64,000 bases of DNA from Aspidapion aeneum. Taxonomy: Eukaryota; Arthropoda; Insecta; Coleoptera; Brentidae. Below, in pieces: positions 33,380-44,100 of the stretch. The notes beneath the pieces are model-generated. The model was not told the origin of the DNA and did no database searches. It saw nothing but the letters and a program-made list of their open reading frames with translations. The stretch is taken from assembly GCA_963576565.1 (NCBI GenBank), contig CAUYVT010000055.1, positions 496,001 to 560,000 on the forward strand, read 5' to 3'. The stretch's first letter is position 1; each line of letters begins with the position of its first letter. A program made the translations under genes and the position numbers.

Positions 33380-33720
33380 ATATGTTAAGAACTTAATCAC
33401 CAGTATTTACTAAGACCTTAAAACTTAGCATTTTAGACCGGTTTAAGTGTATTTTTTTAATACTCACAGGTCAAATAACTGCAACGATTCGGTTCTCCCC
33501 AATGTGCAATATGATAGTAAGCATTTCTCAGTGAGTTTCATCTCATATAAATTCAAATTAACTTTAGAAATAAAAAATAAAAATGTTTGTAACGAAATGT
33601 CATTTTTTGGTAATTTAGTCCGTGCAGTCATAGGATTCCCGTTAAAAATAGTCTCAAATTGTAGTACCACCCCTGAGGGGTGGTTTAAAGTCTGAAAAAT
33701 AATATACTAACTACATTTTC
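33380..33720 (-). repeat. Inverted copy of the dispersed repeat at 3930-4330
   Basis: Carries the reverse complement of that repeat, including the ACCACCCCTGAGGGGTGGT hairpin (about 33664-33682) and the CTCAGTGAGTTTCATCTCAT block. Order and orientation are consistent with one interspersed family. Confidence 0.7.
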
Positions 33721-34525
33721 GTGTAAATCTTTTACATACAAAATTTTTCCAATCAAAATAACGAATAAATAACTAAAAACTGTTTATAAACATACATTAA
33801 TAACAAAATGCGAAGCAATTTAAAATCTCACTGCATTTACATAGGTTTAGTCCGCAAAGTTTTCAGTGCACCTTATATTATTAATTATATTAAATTACGA
33901 TTTAAGTCGTTACATAAATAATAATCTAATTTCCTTGGAAATACGTTTTTTAGTTAGTTAACTTAAACCTTATTTTTAAGCACATTGCTACAAAATTTAT
34001 TTAAACAATTTCAATCTTAAAAAAAGAAGTATAACTTTGAACTGGTTAAAATAAAAATTATCTTTTAATAATTTTTAAATTTTTCTAAAATTATTAACAG
34101 TATTTTTTAATTTATTATATTCGCTTAATCCTTCTACAATTAATTTCAATTTCGCTACCATTTAGTATTTGCAATTTTTTTGCGAAATTTATAACTTAAC
34201 CTAAGTTGAATAAAATATGTGAAAAATAAAAATAAATAGGTATCGTTGAAAAACACAAGGCCCGTGGAGACACCGGCAAATAAAAGGGAGGGGAGGGTAA
34301 TGGGGGTAATTAACCCCCCCGCCTTAAGATTGGTATAAAGTGAGGATTTTTCCACAACGGCACAAAAATGTTTTTTATTGTTACTAAAATTGTACCACTT
34401 TTAGTGATATTGGTTCAAAATAAGGTAGTTAGCCTGAATTTATAGATTAAAATTGCAAAATTTTTCGTCTGCGCCACATGTATAAAAAACAACTGCAAAA
34501 TTTTTTTTGCAGAACCTTCACATGT
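33721..34525. other. No gene seen
   Basis: AT-rich; a GGGAGGGGAGGG...ACCCCCCC patch lies at about 34288-34320. Nothing recognisable. Confidence 0.4.
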
Positions 34526-35394
34526 ATTCTTATATCAAGTACCTATACATGTGGTTTGACTGGATTAACCCTCTCAAGATCAGTGCCTGGATACGCCATT
34601 GCGTGGAGAGGAAACCTGAGCCCTCTAGGTGTAAATTAATGATCTGGCCCCCCCTTCACGAATTTCCAAATGTAATACTAATATATTTAACACCCTGCGT
34701 CATTTTTTAAAATGTAAAATGGGTAAAAAATTAGTAGATTGGGCCCCATGTGGGTATTTACGCATTTTATACTTTGTGATTAATACATTTGTGTAAAGTG
34801 GTAAAAATCACAGTGTACCCTGGTGTACTGTGGTAAAAATTCCTTTGTACACGACCCCTTACATTATAGGTATATACACAGTCCCCTATAAATATAATTT
34901 TGTTAAAAACTAAGATTAGTTAATTAGGAACCAATTTATTTACATTTTTTTTATTATGGAGGCTATTGTTCCAACTCGAATACAAAAGACTACTAACCCT
35001 ACAATCGTACCAATAAGTTTCAAAACTTGGCGACCTTTTGCAACCTGAATATGCATAAAAAACTCTTAGCATAAACAAATTTTAAAGAAATTTATTTAAA
35101 GGTATAATTGCAAGCAGCAGACACATATTATAGTAGGCAAGTATGTCGGTTGCGTTTCTATGACCGTTCGGCGATATTACGCGCTGTGAGAAGCCAGCGT
35201 GGGAAAGGCGCAGTTCGAGCTAGCTTGTGAAGGCGCGAGCGGGTGCGTCTCGCGATATCGCGCACGTGAGAAGCCAACCTTCGACGTCCCAATTTTTTTT
35301 GGATAAAAATAATTACTTATTACTTCCTAGCCCGCACAGCAATGGCTAGAAAAGGTATTTTTAATTTTTTTTTTTAGATAACGCCCAAAATGTG

Positions 35395-35560
35395 TTATTT
35401 GGGTGTATTTTGACCTACCCTAGCAGTATCGTCGTGATGTCTGTGTGTGTGTGTGTGTGTGAGTATGTAACTCTGCCCGTAATACGATAGCTCCTAAACC
35501 GCCCAACCGATTTTCATGAAATTTTTAGGTAAAATAGTATTCGATACTGTAACGAGCTGA
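35395..35560 (+). repeat. (TG)n with Helitron/SINE-like block, two copies
   Basis: (TGTG)n at 35438-35460 is followed by AGCTCCTAAACCGCCCAACC and GATTTTCATGAAATTTTTAGG. Phrases of this kind recur near 51770 and 53460 (GATTTTAATGAAATTTGGTA; GAAAATCGGCGCAGCGGTTT). The second copy is at about 42022-42187. It is part of an unidentified non-autonomous element. Confidence 0.5.
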
Positions 35561-35914
35561 TTAGATTTTGGTCGAAATTCGTTAATGCTAATGGCAGTAT
35601 TTTGACAGTTAAAAAATTTTAAAAATGCTAACTTTGCTGTTTTCGGAATATTGTAGCGCAAATTTTTTTCAAAAATTTGTATAACCAAAAACTTGGTACG
35701 AGCTTTCGTTTTAGATATATTTACAAAAAACTGTTGTTAGGGTTCATATAGCATGGGCATCTAATAAATATTATAGGTAGGGTGTCTCTAAAAGGTCTGT
35801 ACAAAATCTTAGCACATATTCCTGAGGTCAAAATAATTCGATTTAAAGCAACTTACCTTAGTCCGAAATTGCTCCGTTTCAGAGATACAGGGTGGTAAAT
35901 TTACGCACAGTTTT

Positions 35915-36076
35915 GTCTAAAGCTACGTTTACATTTGGAGTTTACTGGCGGAAAGTACTGGCAGTGCACTTGATACTTTCACGCAAGTACTTTACAAGAG
36001 TTGACGGGCCGGCTAGTTTAGTGGCTGCCAGTACTTTACGCCAGTAAACTCTCCGAATGTAAACGTAGCTATAGAC
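35915..36076. mobile_element. Short palindromic MITE (copy 1; copy 2 at 42542-42703)
   Basis: AGCTACGTTTACATT, then a GGAGTTTACTGGCG block, at the left is reverse-complemented at the right (CGCCAGTAAACTC, then AATGTAAACGTAGCT). The whole is about 160 bp with a short centre containing GACGGGCCGGC. There is no coding capacity. Copy 3 of the duplication does not include it. Confidence 0.85.
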
Positions 36077-36221
36077 TTTCCAAAAATTATTTCTCTTTTT
36101 TTGTAACACGGTAGTAGTGTAGGGGTTAAAGTGAGTTGTTTTAATAAATTGATTTTTGCCGCGGTTTCGGGTCTTCTCCTAATACGTTAATGGTTATATA
36201 TCATATGATGCAAAATGTTTC

Positions 36222-36529
36222 TAAAGGCCGCTTGACATGGTGCATGACAATAAAATTTGCAGGCAAATGCATGAAATTTTGTCCAGGTGCATGCGCAGTA
36301 CAAATCCAGCTGATTGTTGCAGGCAATCCATTTTTATCGGTGCCATTTTTTTGCATGCAAACTGTACTTGCATGCAAACTGGGGAGTTTTTACCTAGATT
36401 CTGTGGAATCAATGCATGACCATGCACAATGTCAAACGAAAAGAAGATTTTTTGCAGGCAACAATTTGACCGAAATTTTTTGCTTGCAAATATTTGCAGC
36501 GCGTCATGCACCATGTTAAGCGGCCTTTA
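36222..36529. mobile_element. TGCATG-rich MITE (copies at 42849-43155 and, truncated, 46372-46652)
   Basis: Terminal inverted repeats of about 26 bp: TAAAGGCCGCTTGACATGG, then TGCATGAC, inverted at the right with one change. The interior holds six TGCATG palindromes, several as TTGCATGCAAA, plus paired GCAGGCAA blocks. Frames of 60-109 codons occur on both strands but only because the element is nearly palindromic. In copy 3 the left terminus is lost at the duplication junction. Confidence 0.85.
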
Positions 36530-36686
36530 TTCCGGGATGGACTGCATAGGGGGCTATACATTTTAAAGATCGAGCAGTTTGATCGAATGTAATTATTGCA
36601 AATTCAAAAACGCAGCGGCTTCGTTCACAACAAAATGATAGTGAACGAATTTTGAGTCAGTAAATAAAAATAAGGGATGTTGCACC

Positions 36687-36956
36687 CAGTGGCGGATTTC
36701 CAAGGGGGGGAGGGGGGCTAAGTGGCAGCAAACATATAACAAAATATTTTTTATTAGCGATTTTTGATAGATCTGAGGTGTAAAATTTAGTATCTAAAGG
36801 AGATTTATGGCGCTGTAGGCGAATTTAAAAAAATAAGTAGAATTTGTGACAAATTTTAAATACCTGATGCTGCTAAACTAAAAAATAAGTTATATGTCTG
36901 GGAGGGGGGGGGCCGAGCATCTTTGGTCCTTTCTGGCCCCCCTGGAACCGCCACTG
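36687..36956. mobile_element. hAT-like MITE (copies at 43314-43584 and 46809-47081)
   Basis: Ends CAGTGGCGGATTTCCAAGGG and, inverted, TGGAACCGCCACTG. Flanking 8-mers GTTGCACC (36679-36686) and GTTGCGCT (36957-36964) agree at six of eight positions, as expected of an aged 8-bp hAT target duplication. It is 270 bp and non-coding. Confidence 0.85.
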
Positions 36957-37379
36957 GTTGCGCTCAAATGTTTACTCACAAGTTATTAAAAAACATACCT
37001 ACTAATACTATGTTTGGGGTTTCTAATTCTATTTTTCTCAAGGAACTTACCCATGCCCACCCCAATTTCGCCATGAAATGACTCAGAATTTATCAAAACA
37101 TTCTGCTGAAATTAATTGAAATGGATTATGAAGGGCGTAAATCAAAACATTCATGCTCCACGCACAAAAACAATGCGAATAATACGACTAACTGATGGCC
37201 TGCACCAGGCACAAAATTTCTTTGATTTTTCCTATTTAAACAACGTTAAAATGCCCAATGTTGGCCCTATCACTGTCTCTTATATGATGATTCCATGATG
37301 ATTCATATATGAGTGGGCCTTGCAGCCCTTCCACTGCGACCACTAGTGGGTCTATTGTGGCTCACTTTTGAGTGGTTTC

Positions 37380-38640
37380 TCACCACTGTATGCCTAATCC
37401 TCCAAAAAGGTTAGCTATCAGTTTGGGTGAGCCACTGTTCAGATCTTCTGAATCAATCTGAGGTTTACCGAAAGTGTTTTGACGTAAACGTGCAATAGCT
37501 GGACATTCGCACAGTACATGTCTAACTGTTTCATCATCCTCCATACAGAGTCTACATTCGGTCTCTTCTGTTATTCCCATTCTGTGCATGGGTACTCTTA
37601 GTCGGCAGTGACCCGTAAAAAGTCCAGTCTCTATACGGATCTCCTGTCTGGTAAGTCCAATGATATTTCTGGCTCTCTTCTGACAAGGTCCTTTAATGAA
37701 CTGTTTAAAGTGAGCCAGTTCTGGTATATTCATCCAGTATTGTTGGAAGCTGTCCTCCATCCATCCCAATATGGTTAATTTAGCAGCATTGTATGATATG
37801 CCCAGGGCTGGTTCAGGGCCGAAAAATTCGGCAGATGCCGCTTCCCTCGCTGCCTGGTCCGCGGCCTCATTTCCCTCGTGCCCAGAATGCCCTGGTATCC
37901 ATACTAATGACACCTTATTAGCGCTACCAAGCGTATTCAGCGAGTCTCTGCAGTTCCTCACGGTTCTCGATGAGACCGGTAGGAATCAAGCGCTTTTAAG
38001 GCTGCTTGACTGTCGGAGAAGATTTTTATTGTCCTGTTGGTCCATTCGTGGTCAGTAATCCACCGGGCACACAGTTCAATGGCTACGAGTTCGGCCTGAA
38101 ATGTAGTAGCCAGTTTGCCGAGACTATGTCGAATCTCGACTTTTTCTTGGATACTAACAACTCCAGATCCAACGCCTGATGGCATTTTGGATCCGTCGGT
38201 ATACCAGAAGCTATCGTTATTTGAAAAGTTGGTCCTGTTTTTGAACCATTCCTCCCTCTCTGGGAGTATAATGTTGTATAGCTTTCTGCTGTACACCGTG
38301 TTGGGCATGACGTCGGGTATCATTCCTAGAGTTGCATCCAACTCTTGTTCCCTATTTAGGGCTGTTGATATCACTTTGTTTGCCCAGCCATCCTGGTGGT
38401 TGGCCCTTATTCTATAAGTTGCTTTTCGTGCCTCCGCCTCTAAGAAAATGTGAAGCGGAGGTAAGTTTAGTAAGCATTCAAGCGCAGTCGATTGGCTAGA
38501 GCTCATTGCACTCCCTTATATAGGCTGCAGTTTTATCGCCTCCGTCGCTGTCGCAACGAGTCTGCATTGCACAGGGCTACCGAATTTCACTACCTCATGG
38601 GCGGCCACTGCAAAGAGGGCAAATTTGTGTGGCAACCCCT
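37380..38640 (-). pseudogene. Non-LTR retrotransposon RT tail and RNase H, frameshifted (copy 1)
   Basis: From 38506 a 182-codon frame begins with the end of a reverse transcriptase (ALECLLNLPPLHIFLEAEAR). It continues into RNase H I with YTDGS (D104), FQAELVAIEL (E139) and FSDSQAAL (D165), then stops at 37958. The protein resumes in the -1 frame, open from about 37985: VWIPGHSGHEGNEAADQAA with the last catalytic D and a C-terminal CRLC...H...C zinc motif, ending at 37380. One missing base near 37975 explains the break. Upstream, 38507-38640 still encodes RT-like sequence but with a stop. The architecture is that of R1/Jockey-type elements with RNase H. The 5' two thirds (Gag-like ORF, endonuclease, RT core) are absent. 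Confidence 0.85.
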
Positions 38641-39128
38641 AAGAAAATTTCGCATTTTTTAATGTATGCCCACCACCCTTATATGAGCAAAGTATAAAGT
38701 ACAAAATATTTAAAATTAAGAGGTGGGCCACCGCACCCTTTTAGTTTAATTTCGGTGATATCGGGCAGAGTATAAGACATTTATTTATTTTTTTAATTAT
38801 AAATGACAAAAATTTTACCAGGGGGCCTTGTTAAAAGCTTGGATAGTTGTATAAACTACAAATTTAGTGAGACCTAGATGTGCAGGGACAATAGTGTAGA
38901 AGATATAAGGGATAATCTAAAAATATATTTTGCCTCCTGGCGCCCCCTAAGGCCATATATTTAATGTTTTTTGACAGTCAAAGAATAAGTCCTTGAAAGC
39001 CAGTATGCGTGCCAAGTTGTATTGCTCTAGCATAAACCGTTCAGAATTAAAAAAAAAATTGGCACCCTAACCTTACGTTTTGCATTTTGGGTCTGTTAAC
39101 AGATTAGGCAGTGTTGGTGGCATTATAA

Positions 39129-39421
39129 CAGACGCGGCTCGTGCCGCAGGCGAGGTGAAGGGGAACATTATAAACACCATACAAAATATTCTTTTTTAAA
39201 ACTGGTTGCGTCCTAGAACTCCTAGAGCATGGTACACCAGTTGAAAGAGATCTGCAACATATTTACAGGCAAAAAGTTTTATTTTTAATGTCGTTTTTCT
39301 ATTTCAACTAACGTACAATGCTCTAGGAGTTATAGGACGCAACGAGTTTTAAGGGAGATTAACGTTTGTACCCGTGCCTAAAATGTACCCCTTCACCTCG
39401 CCTAAGGCAGGCGCGCCCCTG
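39129..39421. mobile_element. MITE with GGCGAGGTGAAGGGG ends (copies 45785-46077, 49282-49574)
   Basis: The outer inverted repeat, GGCGAGGTGAAGGGG against CCCCTTCACCTCGCC, and an inner one, GTTGCGTCCTAGAACTCCTA against its reverse complement, bracket about 100 bases. Ends CAG...CTG recall hAT elements, but the 8-bp flanks do not match. It is 293 bp and non-coding. Confidence 0.75.
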
Positions 39422-40971
39422 CTGGATCATAAGTAATCGATTAAAACATGTGTCATAAAATCTTCATCAAAAAGCCCACGGAGACTAACTTTTGACGCTA
39501 TGGCCCTGGACTAAGCTTCTTGTACTAGCAAGGATGATAAAAAATTGTGATATTTTTGTGCAATTTAATTTTCTAGTGTGTTAATTACGAAAACGTTCTC
39601 CTTTTTTTTCGCGGTTAGCTATTACTGTCTGCAATGTTATTACTAATGGGGCCTATTTTGCCCCGGGACACTCTTCAGATTAAATTACAGCCCTCGCTTG
39701 TCTTCTTTGCCAGTGACGTAATTAAAAACGAATTTCGACAGCCTTTTTTTGTTTAATAATTTCTTAAAACTGAGATAATTGAGATTTTATACATAACATG
39801 CTAAATCTTTGTAATTTTTTTTTACAGTTTGTGTTATGGCGTACTTATTAGTGCAAAAAGAGTAACCAGTTTGTAATCATTAGGTTTAACAAAAAAAAAA
39901 TAAAAGAAGAAGTTAGGACGTTTTGACTATGTGACGTATGATAAAATAAGGGAAAAATATTAGTTAAAACATTTTAACTATGTAGTAAGAGATGAATAAA
40001 TAAGACAACTAACAGGAGTTCTTTAGTTTTCCTAACTTCTGACTTAGAACGTTTTATCGACCTAATTCATAGATAGGACGTTTTACGTTTGGTTGGGTCG
40101 TAATTTGCGAACATAGGACAACCCATTTTAGTGATTTTAGTATTGATAAATAAAGTTAGGACGTTCTAACTTAGGAGAATAGATGGTTATGGTATAGGAC
40201 TACTTGTATATGCAGATAAATCGAAAACGAAAAAAAAATGAGTTAGGACGTTTTAACTAAGGAGGGCAGTATAGTACATGCATATACCTATTACCACCAC
40301 TTATATTATTTAGCATTTTAAACCCAAAACATGACTATTTATAAATCTAGATCATAAAGAAAGCGTTTAACGCCCGCGGTGTGGAAATAAAAGCACAAAG
40401 CACAAGTCGCCAGACGAGGCTTTTTACTTACAACCGGAGTCAACGCAATTTTTGACTGAGATTCATACAATGTTTTATGCGCAATCATTATTTTAGGAGG
40501 AAAATATTTTAACATAATATTAATATTACCTATTTTTCATACATCGAGGTAGAATAAAATTTTCATAGGACCATTTATTAGGGACTTATTGGAATAAAAC
40601 CTGACCTAATTTTAAAATCGACCCTATAGTAACATATTTACATATAAAAAGCAGCTGCTCTGCTTCAAAATTCGGCCTTTGTGTATTTAAAAACCGGTTT
40701 TATTAGTGTCGGTATTTATTAAATGGAAGTTAGCGACTGTCTTATTAAATTTGGCTTTGATATGTCAATTTTAAGAAGTCAGCTGTTAGTTTTCTGTGCA
40801 AATGTGTCAGAATAAAGTCGAGTCTAGAATAAAGTCAGGTTTTATTCCAATAAGTCTCTATTATACTGACAGGTACTTTACTAATAGTGAAATGACTCGG
40901 ACAGCCGCAAACGTGTTTTCAAAGTAAACACTCACATTGTTTCTTAGTTTTTATCCGATAAAAAATTACAC
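39422..40971. other. No gene seen (repeated in copy 3 at 49575-51124)
   Basis: AT-rich. Several GTTAGGACGTTTTAACTA-like phrases recur between 39910 and 40260 as an irregular repeat. Short frames only. Confidence 0.45.
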
Positions 40972-41147
40972 ATGTTCAAAAAGTGCGGGATAATATTAGA
41001 TCCCGGCGATAGATTTGTAAGTTTTGATGTGGAAAGTCGTTACACCAACGTGCCAATAAATGAGTCACTCAGTATCATTAAAAACAAATTAAAAACTAAT
41101 GATACACTGGATGGATGGATCTGTTGGAGCTCTGTCTCCGTAACTCT
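40972..41147 (+). pseudogene. Penelope-like reverse transcriptase, 5' piece cut by duplication
   Basis: Encodes a Penelope-type stretch, DRFVSFDVESRYTNVPINES, followed by LSIIKNKL. The remaining element is cut off at the duplication junction (41147). The complete continuation is found only after copy 3, at 51125 onward. This piece is a by-product of the duplication. Confidence 0.75.
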
Positions 41148-41152
41148 ATCAT

Positions 41153-44100
41153 ATTCTTATATCAAGTACCTATACATGTGGTTTGACTGGATTAACCCTC
41201 TCAAGATCAGTGCCTGGATACGCCATTGCGTGGAGAGGAAACCTGAGCCCTCTAGGTGTAAATTAATGATCTGGCCCCCCCTTCACGAATTTCCAAATGT
41301 AATACTAATATATTTAACACCCTGCGTCATTTTTTAAAATGTAAAATGGGTAAAAAATTAGTAGATTGGGCCCCATGTGGGTATTTACGCATTTTATACT
41401 TTGTGATTAATACATTTGTGTAAAGTGGTAAAAATCACAGTGTACCCTGGTGTACTGTGGTAAAAATTCCTTTGTACACGACCCCTTACATTATAGGTAT
41501 ATACACAGTCCCCTATAAATATAATTTTCTTAAAAACTAAGATTAGTTAATTAGGAACCAATTTATTTACATTTTTTTTATTATGGAGGCTATTGTTCCA
41601 ACTCGAATACAAAAGACTACTAACCCTACAATCGTACCAATAAGTTTCAAAACTTGGCGACCTTTTGCAACCTGAATATGCATAAAAAACTCTTAGCATA
41701 AACAAATTTTAAAGAAATTTATTTAAAGGTATAATTGCAAGCAGCAGACACATATTATAGTAGGCAAGTATGTCGGTTGCGTTTCTATGACCGTTCGGCG
41801 ATATTACGCGCTGTGAGAAGCCAGCGTGGGAAAGGCGCAGTTCGAGCTAGCTTGTGAAGGCGCGAGCGGGTGCGTCTCGCGATATCGCGCACGTGAGAAG
41901 CCAACCTTCGACGTCCCAATTTTTTTTGGATAAAAATAATTACTTATTACTTCCTAGCCCGCACAGCAATGGCTAGAAAAGGTATTTTTAATTTTTTTTT
42001 TTAGATAACGCCCAAAATGTGTTATTTGGGTGTATTTTGACCTACCCTAGCAGTATCGTCGTGATGTCTGTGTGTGTGTGTGTGTGTGAGTATGTAACTC
42101 TGCCCGTAATACGATAGCTCCTAAACCGCCCAACCGATTTTCATGAAATTTTTAGGTAAAATAGTATTCGATACTGTAACGAGCTGATTAGATTTTGGTC
42201 GAAATTCGTTAATGCTAATGGCAGTATTTTGACAGTTAAAAAATTTTAAAAATGCTAACTTTGCTGTTTTCGGAATATTGTAGCGCAAATTTTTTTCAAA
42301 AATTTGTATAACCAAAAACTTGGTACGAGCTTTCGTTTTAGATATATTTACAAAAAACTGTTGTTAAGGTTCATATAGCATGGGCATCTAATAAATATTA
42401 TAGGTAGGGTGTCTCTAAAAGGTCTGTACAAAATCTTAGCACATATTCCTGAGGTCAAAATAATTCGATTTAAAGCAACTTACCTTAGTCCGAAATTGCT
42501 CCGTTTCAGAGATACAGGGTGGTAAATTTACGCACAGTTTTGTCTAAAGCTACGTTTACATTTGGAGTTTACTGGCGGAAAGTACTGGCAGTGCACTTGA
42601 TACTTTCACGCAAGTACTTTACAAGAGTTGACGGGCCGGCTAGTTTAGTGGCTGCCAGTACTTTACGCCAGTAAACTCTCCGAATGTAAACGTAGCTATA
42701 GACTTTCCAAAAATTATTTCTCTTTTTTTGTAACACGGTAGTAGTGTAGGGGTTAAAGTGAGTTGTTTTAATAAATTGATTTTTGCCGCGGTTTCGGGTC
42801 TTCTCCTAATACGTTAATGGTTATATATCATATGATGCAAAATGTTTCTAAAGGCCGCTTGACATGGTGCATGACAATAAAATTTGCAGGCAAATGCATG
42901 AAATTTTGTCCAGGTGCATGCGCAGTACAAATCCAGCTGATTGTTGCAGGCAATCCATTTTTATCGGTGTCATTTTTTTGCATGCAAACTGTACTTGCAT
43001 GCAAACTGGGGAGTTTTTACCTAGATTCTGTGGAATCAATGCATGACCATGCACAATGTCAAACGAAAAGAAGATTTTTTGCAGGCAACAATTTGACCGA
43101 AATTTTTTGCTTGCAAATATTTGCAGCGCGTCATGCACCATGTTAAGCGGCCTTTATTCCGGGATGGACTGCATAGGGGGCTATACATTTTAAAGATCGA
43201 GCAGTTTGATCGAATGTAATTATTGCAAATTCAAAAACGCAGCGGCTTCGTTCAAAACAAAATGATAGTGAACGAATTTTGAGTCAGTAAATAAAAATAA
43301 GGGATGTTGCACCCAGTGGCGGATTTCCAAGGGGGGGAGGGGGGCAAAGTGGCAGCAAACATATAACAAAATATTTTTTATTAGCGATTTTTGATAGATC
43401 TGAGGTGTAAAATTTAGTATCTAAAGGAGATTTATGGCGCTGTAGGCGAATTAAAAAAAATAAGTAGAATTTGTGACAAATTTTAAATACCTGATGCTGC
43501 TAATCTAAAAAATAAGTTATATGTCTGGGAGGGGGGGGGCCCGAGCATCTTTGGTCCTTTCTGGCCCCCCTGGAACCGCCACTGGTTGCGCTCAAATGTT
43601 TACTCACAAGTTATTAAAAAACATACCTACTAATACTATGTTTGGGGTTTCTAATTCTATTTTTCTCAAGGAACTTACCCATGCCCACCCCAATTTCGCC
43701 ATGAAATGACTCAGAATTTATCAAAACATTCTGCTGAAATTAATTGAAATGGATTATGAAGGGCGTAAATCAAAACATTCATGCTCCACGCACAAAAACA
43801 ATGCGAATAATACGACTAACTGATGGCCTGCACCAGGCACAAAATTTCTTTGATTTTTCCTATTTAAACAACGTTAAAATGCCCAATGTTGGCCCTATCA
43901 CTGTCTCTTATATGATGATTCCATGATGATTCATATATGAGTGGGCCTTGCAGCCCTTCCACTGCGACCACTAGTGGGTCTATTGTGGCTCACTTTTGAG
44001 TGGTTTCTCACCACTGTATGCCTAATCCTCCAAAAAGGTTAGCTATCAGTTTGGGTGAGCCACTGTTCAGATCTTCTGAATCAATCTGAGGTTTACCGAA

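Larger units (their letters stand above)
34526..41147 (+). repeat. Segmental tandem duplication, copy 1 (6.6 kb)
   Basis: Starts ATTCTTATATCAAGTACC and ends TCTGTCTCCGTAACTCT. The whole block recurs 6627-6628 bases further on with only scattered differences. One marker is absence of a 24-bp stretch after AAAAGCTTGGAT (38843) that copies 2 and 3 contain. It holds four MITEs, a non-LTR RNase H region and the 5' piece of a Penelope reverse transcriptase. Confidence 0.95.

Noticed and set aside
34155..34355. 66-codon minus frame
   Set aside because: Short, hydrophobic, composition-driven; no donor, signal or family support.
36190..36519. 109-codon plus and 97-codon minus frames, repeated in the duplications
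   Set aside because: They lie inside a nearly palindromic MITE, which explains open frames on both strands; conservation comes from recent duplication, not selection.
37955..37963. Two overlapping genes (GTGA stop/start overlap) in the RNase H region
   Set aside because: The two halves together make one RNase H fold with all catalytic acids; a one-base deletion is simpler, and GTG starts are not expected here.
37771..38417. Plus-strand frames of 95-100 codons (and their copies)
   Set aside because: Antisense shadows of the RNase H coding sequence.
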